From assembly GCA_946965045.2 (NCBI GenBank), contig OX337233.1:434001-498000 (forward strand): DNA of 64,000 nt, read 5' to 3'. Under the pieces are notes generated by a model that searched no databases, had not been told where the DNA came from, and was given only the letters and a program-made list of their open reading frames with translations. A program made the position numbers and the translations under genes. The DNA comes from Epithemia pelagica (lineage: Eukaryota; Bacillariophyta; Bacillariophyceae; Surirellales; Surirellaceae). Positions within the stretch are counted from its first letter, which is position 1, and the number at the start of each line of letters is the position of its first letter. Below are positions 58,855 to 64,000 of the stretch, in pieces.

Positions 58855-60339
58855 ATGTTTACGTCCCGTGCTTTGTGTCAATTGACGAGTCGTCGTACTG
58901 CTTCCGTGTGGAAGAACCGTGTGTCGTCGCAAGGCCGTCGTGTCTTTTCGTCGTCGTCCAGCAATGGTGGCAGTGGCGGTGGTGGTATGGTATCGCTCTT
59001 GGGTGTCGGTGCCGTGGCCGGTGTGGGATATTACCTGTACAATGATGTCACACAGCAAACGGCCCAATTGCAAACGGCCTGCAACGACTTGCAAGTCCAA
59101 GTTTCCGGCAAGACCAATTCGGCCTTTGTCTTTATCAAACCGCATGCCTGCAAAGGCTCGTCGCCCGAAAAGGTCCAAGCCGTCGTGGAAGAAACACTTG
59201 CCAAGCATGGCATTCGCATTACCGGCAAGGGCGAAATGGTGGCGGAACAAATTGACGAGCATCAATACATTGATACGCATTACGGGGCCATTGCCAGCAA
59301 GGCCGTCAAATTGCATCCGTCTGAATTGACCGTCCCCGACAAGGGTCAAGCGCAATTTGAACAAGCCTTTGGTGAATCCTGGCAATCGGCCTTGGAACAG
59401 GGCAAGGTGTACAATGCCAAGGAAGCCGCCGCCAAACTCGGTGTCGATGCCGCCGGTCTCAATGACTTGTGGAGCAAATTGCAACGCGGCAAGACGCTCT
59501 TGAAATTTGGCGGAGGCTTTTATTGCGGCAAAATCAAGGATATCTATGTCATGAATGGCTTTTACATGTCCATGCGGTAAGAAGCACAACAAGTGGCGAG
59601 TGTGTGTTTGTGTTGGAGGGGATTTGTGGGACTGGTTCCCGTGACGACATTTGGACGGTCGGTGGGACCTGCTCCGTTGCCTTCTTGTCGTCGTCGTTGT
59701 CGTCGTCGTCTCACACTCCTGACTCGTGTCTTTGGTCGACAGCGCTGCCTATTGCAACCCCGGCGAAAAGATTCAATGGTACACTGTGTAAGTCTACGAC
59801 TCGAAACCAACGTGACTTTGGAAAGCGTATGCGTGCGTCGCTCTCTCATTTGGATTGGTATTTTTTGCGTCATTGTTGTCGTCGTATGGTATGTGTGTCG
59901 TTTTGGTTTGGGAACGAACCACAGTTCCTGGCCGACGGACGCCTTGTCGTGGCAAGACTTTCGTTCCAAGGTCTTGGGTCCGACCAATCCGGCCGAAGCG
60001 CCCAAGGAATCGATTCGTCGGCAAATTTTGGATCATTACAAGGAATTGGGTCTCAAGAGTAAACCAAATACGGGCGACAATGGCGTTCATGCCTCGGCTT
60101 CGCCTCTCGAAGGCTTGGCCGAACGCGTCAATTGGTTGGGCGCGTCGCTCGAACAAGATGCCTTTGGCAAGGGACTCTTGGCGGCCGGTATTAGCAAGGC
60201 GCAAATTCAGGAATGGAGTGGCGATTGTCAAGTCACGGTCGACGGTGAAACGGCCCCGGGCAAAACCATGAGTGTCTTTGATGCCCTCGAAGATTTGGAT
60301 GCCGATGTCTCGTTGGACAAGGTGACCAAAATTCATTAG
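58855..60339 (+). CDS. NDK-like protein, three exons, probable mitochondrial membrane-anchored
   Basis: Exons 58855-59576, 59743-59787 and 59925-60339 join in phase (GTAAGA...ACAG, 166 nt; GTAAGT...ACAG, 137 nt) into 393 aa. The N-terminus is Ser/Arg-rich without acids (MFTSRALCQLTSRR), like a mitochondrial presequence. A hydrophobic segment (MVSLLGVGAVAGVGYYLY, residues about 45-62) follows. The C-terminal region matches the nucleoside diphosphate kinase fold: FVFIKPHACKG, LGPTNPAEAPKESIRR and NGVHASAS, where the catalytic His is kept but SDS has become SAS. Insertions between strands make it longer than a normal NDK (about 150 aa). It may transfer phosphate or be a non-canonical relative. 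Confidence 0.78.
59577..59742 (+). other. intron 1 of NDK-like gene
   Basis: GTAAGA donor after ATGCG and TCGACAG acceptor, 166 nt. Required to join MSMR to AAYCNPGEKIQWYT. Confidence 0.8.
59788..59924 (+). other. intron 2 of NDK-like gene
   Basis: GTAAGT donor and CCACAG acceptor, 137 nt; it joins the 45-nt micro-exon to SWPTDALSWQDFRSKV. Confidence 0.8.
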
Positions 60340-60957
60340 AACTGTGGCAGTCGCCAAACCGGGACGGAATGCTCCGAATGAGGGAGGGGCGTAGTAGAAC
60401 TACCTAGGATACTACTCGGAACGTAAGGTAGGTAGGTAGGTATTTTGTGGTATCCCTCGTTTACCTACCACTCTCGTAGTAGAGAGGCAGGTCCCACTTC
60501 ACTTCCCCCAAACGGTACCACTCTCTCTCTACCTCTACTAGGAGTAGTACTGTTGGACGGTAGGTCGTCCAAGCGCTTGCTACAACAGGACCTCGAACCA
60601 CCAAACTCATCATGGTGCGGGATGGATGATGATTCATCGTTCTCTCTCCTGTCATTGGTTGGTTGGTTGGTTGGTTGGCGTCGTCGCTCCCAACACTAAA
60701 GAGAATCCCACACTCCAAGCTCCACGAATAGCTAGCTACACCACCTCTACGGATATAAAGGACGAGGAAACCAAGGAAAGCTATTCTTATTCTTGTTATT
60801 CTTATAATCGTTACATGTAAAGAGAATAGACTGGACACACTCAGTCACACACAGAGACACGCAAACGATACGAAGGAGTGTCTTGTTTGGTTATGAAACT
60901 TGTGGGGTTTTGTGTTTGTTGGGTAGGAGTGCATAGATGCCTGCGCAGTTCTCTTTC
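60340..60957. other. spacer with GGTA and TTGG microsatellites
   Basis: GGTAGGTAGGTAGGTA (about 60427-60442) and TTGGTTGGTTGGTTGG (about 60657-60676). I see no gene; this region separates convergent genes. Confidence 0.5.
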
Positions 60958-61125
60958 TTACGGCGGCGGCACAATGACTTGATCAATGATATGAATCAAT
61001 CCATTATTGGCAAAAATATCCGCTTCAATAATCTCCGCCTGCACCAGGCTCGTGCCCGTTCGTGTGTCCCCATCCACTTCAATAATGAGAGCATCCAAAA
61101 GCAGGTTGTTTCCTTTTCCTATACT
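60958..61125 (-). pseudogene. C-terminal fragment of a fasciclin (FAS1) domain
   Basis: On the minus strand the frame ending at TAA 60960-60958 reads NNLLLDALIIEVDGDTRTG, then IIEADIFANNGLIHIIDQVIVPPP, the classic H2/end of a FAS1 domain (NGLIHIIDQV-type motif). FAS1 domains are extracellular adhesion modules. Only the last 50 or so residues are recognisable and no upstream FAS1 sequence is found in frame, so it is a remnant or the last exon of a broken gene. Confidence 0.65.
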
Positions 61126-62055
61126 TCTGAAACTATCTCCCCTCGCACACTTTCTAGCTGTCGGTTTTCAAGAAACCACTGTCCAACCAAATTGTCTGTG
61201 CCGGCAAGCGGGCTTGTCATTTTGAATTTGTATGGATTGACAGGGGTTTTCCAGGCACAAGTTTTGCGGGTAGACTCGTCTTCTCTGTCGCAGGGAACCC
61301 ACGCTGTTCCTGTGGATCCCTCTTGTCGTCCTCCAGTCCATTGCCACACATGACGCCCCGTAGGAGCGTCCACGGTCGCACCAGCCCAGTAACCTATATG
61401 CTTGTCACAGCGGGTCCCACTGGTTTGCCAGGCCGAATTCTGGACGCACACATGATATACTGTGTAGTGGCTTGTCAACACTGGACAAGCTTCTGGAATC
61501 GCATGAAACTCCAGTTCCCATAATTGGCTGCGACACGCCGTCTTGTCATTGTCTAATTCCTTGAGTTTGGCTTCTTTCGCCTCTTGCGCGCGCGCATGAG
61601 CGATTGGCCATCCCCCATCTCTGATGTGTATTTCATGTTGGACTCTTCAAGCTCCTTCCGTGCCATGTCCCTGGCAGTGGTGAGATTGCAAATCTTCTCC
61701 TGAAAACCAGCAGCAATCTCCTCGTCCAACTCCTTGCGCGCAGGGCCTCCACCTCTTGGACGTGTTGCAACGCTCTCCTTGGCAAGAAAAATCCGCCTTC
61801 AAGTCTTGCAGCCACATCTCTGTCTTTGAGATTTGGCAGTTGCGGTTGGGAGAGCTTTGGTTTCCACTGTGGAGCGTTGCTTCCATAGCCGCGACGGCGC
61901 TGTCGAGATCAAACTAATCATGTGAGACAAACCGTAGTGTGGGCCACTACCTGTTACTGGAAAAAGCCACAGCAGTGAGAACAATGACGGCTATAGTAGA
62001 CAAACGACCGCCGCTCTTCTTGTTCCGTTCCACCTCGCGGCCTGCTGGAAACAAC
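61119..62055 (-). pseudogene. membrane-anchored coiled-coil protein, frameshifted remnant
   Basis: Minus-strand pieces in order: REVERNKKSGGRLSTIAVIV and LTAVAFSSN (a charged stretch and signal-anchor, about 62050-61965); DLDSAVAAMEATLHSGNQ and LQDLKADFSCQGE (about 61910-61780); KELDEEIAAGFQEKICNL and ARKELEESNMKYTSEM (coiled coil, about 61735-61630); AQEAKEAKLKELDNDK (about 61590); and a globular end with Cys and Trp (WAGATVDAPTGRHVWQW, 61480-61119). Each step changes frame, so the gene is decayed or has unrecognised introns. The C-terminal domain is not identified. Confidence 0.45.
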
Positions 62056-62611
62056 GGAGTTCTTTTTTTGCTTTGTTTTTGGTCGTCACATCCACAACAC
62101 AAAAGCGAAGGCGAGTCCGAAACGAGAAGGGTAAAGGACGGACAGACGGTCTACTCTCCCTGGTGCGCACTTTTGTCGCGCGAAGAAGGGGGCCGTTCCC
62201 ACCTGCCAGCCGACCCAGCAACCGGCCATCCACAAATCCCAAAACAAGGCATATCTTGTTGTCTCACGCACAACGAGAACGTCCCGCTCCACAAAAAGTG
62301 GACAAAGCGTGGTGGAGAGATTTGTTGGCAACTGAGACCAACGACCGGGGTATATCATGTTCGTATTGTACATGATCCATTCCAAATAAGTAGTGCAGAG
62401 AGGAAAGTGAGAGCGAGATCTCCAATCCATGGCATGGAAGTCTTCCACTGTCGGTAGGTATCCAACAAGACTGCCTTGCGATTTTCACCGGATTGCAATC
62501 CCTGCCCATTCGGATGGGGATGATAGTGCGCTCTTGGCCTATTATATTGTCAATGTTCGACGAGGCTCCTGCGTGTCCCATCTCTTCGCTTGACTCAGTG
62601 GAACAAGAGCG
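62056..62611. other. region before the EF-hand gene
   Basis: Several overlapping ORFs on both strands (61939-62457, 62086-62448) without motifs. No gene can be supported. Confidence 0.35.
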
Positions 62612-63514
62612 ATGAGTGTGACGAAGGCACCACAACTCGAAGCGCTCAAATCCATGTCTTTGCCTCCACTTTCGGCTGATGGCAAACCTCAACCTAAGTT
62701 GTCTGCGATCTCTCGTCAATACGATGTTGGAAATAAGGGTTTCCTTTCGGATGCTGAAATGCAGATGAGAGAGATGGATAGCGAAAATCGTGGCTATTTG
62801 ACAAATGCTCAAGTGGCACAAGTGGTTGAACAAACTATGACTATTCGAGAAGCGAATATGACTCTACGAAATTACCTCATTGGATAAGTTGTCACGGTGG
62901 TGATACTGGGGCTTTCCAATTTGGGGACTGCCTTTGCAGCAGCACGACTCACAAAAGATACGTCTGTGGAAGAAAGTTCTGGACGTATGATTGTTCAGGG
63001 AGAATCTTCCAAAACGATTGTTATGCAAGGAGCTGGGAATACATTACATGCCCATGTTTACGCCAGTGATGATAATGCGACTAGCACACTGATATGTGTC
63101 ACCACAAGAGAACTTTCTGCTGCTTATCAGAACAATTGTGATGGAATCACAACCACCCTGTTAATGCAATCTACGGATGGGAATAGACTTTCAGTGGAGC
63201 TAATGGAAATTTCCCGCTCAGGCGCATCACAGAACGAAACGCATGTTGTACTGCAAGGACAGAAAGACAACCGAACTCTCATTTTTGATCTTGAATCAGA
63301 TGCGTGTGATTTCTTGTCTCAGAAGCAATCAACTACTGGAATACGACGAGGACTTGAGAGTCGTTTCGAATCAATAGTTGAAGAAACAGATGTGCACGGG
63401 GTTCATACTTCTCGACACCTGACGTTCCAAGATCAAAGTGGCTCGGTTCGTAGAGCCGAGTCAACGTGGAAGACTGACTCCGCGGGCTACACTGCTGGCA
63501 TTATATATTCATGA
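62612..63514 (+). pseudogene. EF-hand/transmembrane/ectodomain protein with one in-frame TAA
   Basis: ATG 62612 (MSVTKAPQLEALKS) starts a 301-codon frame broken only by TAA at 62885. Before it: an EF-hand-like pair (QYDVGNKGFLSDAEMQMREM and SENRGYLTNAQV; loops lacking some canonical acids) and a basic pre-membrane stretch. The hydrophobic segment straddles the stop: LRNYLIG, then VVTVVILGLSNLGTAFAAA. After it: an extracellular beta-rich domain with QGESSKTIVMQGAG and the final TAGIIYS. I recall this architecture as an expanded diatom family. The precise single stop in the membrane segment suggests a recent nonsense change, or a split into a cytosolic EF-hand peptide. Confidence 0.68.
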
Positions 63515-63704
63515 TGAAGAAGACAATTTGAATTGGCCCGTGTTAAGATTGTTGTATTTTGAATGCTCCCAAGTCCAACTCTCCTCCTTTCCTTTTTCCA
63601 TGTTTTGTAACATGTAAGAGTCCTCGCAAAACATTTGTTGTTGAACCTAATAATCACCCAGGAAAAATCTGTGACCGAGATCAGAGTTTAGTAGGTTTTG
63701 GTCT

Positions 63705-64000
63705 TCAAAGTAGTTCGTGTGGTAAATCATCAACACCCAATTGAACAAGAGCTTGCCGTTGTGCGTGTTTTACCTGCACTGCTTCCGCACGGCGACCAGA
63801 TGTGATTTGAGAGGTTCCGGCCAAGATTGTCTTGCCATCACTGGAAATTAAACGAAGGTATCCCCAATCACTCTGTTTCAATGGACCCGCCCATCGACGC
63901 ATGGCATCATTATGCTTGTGATCGTACCGGTCCCATGTATTGAAAGCACATGGAACAAAATAGGTTTCCGCTATGCGCTGAATGGCAGGATCACTGAAAA
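63705..64000 (-). CDS. C-terminal part of an unidentified protein, cut by window edge
   Basis: The minus-strand frame is open from the right edge to a stop at 63705. It reads FSDPAIQRIAETYFVPCAFN, TWDRYDHKHNDAMRRWAGPL and ISSDGKTILAGTSQITSGRR and ends VDDLPHELL. The composition is that of a folded protein. The FVP/W/SDGK layout recalls uncharacterised thioredoxin-related proteins, but I cannot name it. The N-terminal part lies outside the window. Confidence 0.6.
   Translation of the reverse strand, partial: FSDPAIQRIAETYFVPCAFNTWDRYDHKHNDAMRRWAGPLKQSDWGYLRLISSDGKTILAGTSQITSGRRAEAVQVKHAQRQALVQLGVDDLPHELL

Noticed and set aside
12979-62887. Reassigned stop codons (altered genetic code)
   Set aside because: TAA, TAG and TGA all occur both as plausible normal ends and as internal stops; Copia pol and the NDK-like gene read well with the standard code.

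Overview
The window looks like nuclear DNA of a diatom, probably a raphid pennate species rich in tandem duplicates. This is inferred from an intact CoDi-type Copia retrotransposon, short GT-AG introns (99-166 nt), an EF-hand/transmembrane/ectodomain protein of a kind common in diatoms, and a divergent NDK-like organelle protein. No bacterial signatures (operons, Shine-Dalgarno sites) are visible. No species can be proven from the sequence alone.

From 1 to about 58.4 kb the window is one head-to-tail array of about 18 genes, all on the + strand and mostly single-exon, with spacers of roughly 0.5-1.3 kb. They encode low-complexity, probably disordered proteins rich in Thr, Ser, Asn, Lys, Gln and Asp. 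They do not align end to end, but most carry one or more short hydrophobic/acidic motifs near the C-terminus: A = (D/S/T)DAF(T/S/Q)xL; B = L(L/M)xYW(L/V)E(G/A)(V/I)Y; C = D-x-x-S(V/A)(L/M/I)SAF(L/V/F)G. I do not recognise the family. I name the members AYS-1 to AYS-18 here only for reference. The array is turning over: AYS-4 is a truncated tandem copy of AYS-5 with a new tail, AYS-11 has a minisatellite, a TGG-to-TAG nonsense change and a +1 A, and AYS-6, AYS-9 and AYS-12 carry in-frame stops with family-like sequence on both sides. Spacers share a GGTGCGCC element, dense CTAG/GTAC tetramers and local tandem repeats.

Three foreign blocks interrupt the array. A complete Copia/CoDi element (28588-35037, identical 159-bp LTRs) lies between AYS-11 and AYS-12. 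A frameshifted Crinkler-type NTPase gene (45256-47720) sits between diverged direct repeats. A decayed minus-strand Kelch/coiled-coil gene (51409-53084) sits between another pair of direct repeats.

Beyond the array (58.8-64 kb) are more ordinary genes: a three-exon mitochondrial-type NDK-like gene, remnants of a minus-strand FAS1 domain and of a membrane-anchored coiled-coil protein, an EF-hand/transmembrane gene broken by one TAA, and the 3' end of an unidentified minus-strand gene at the window edge.
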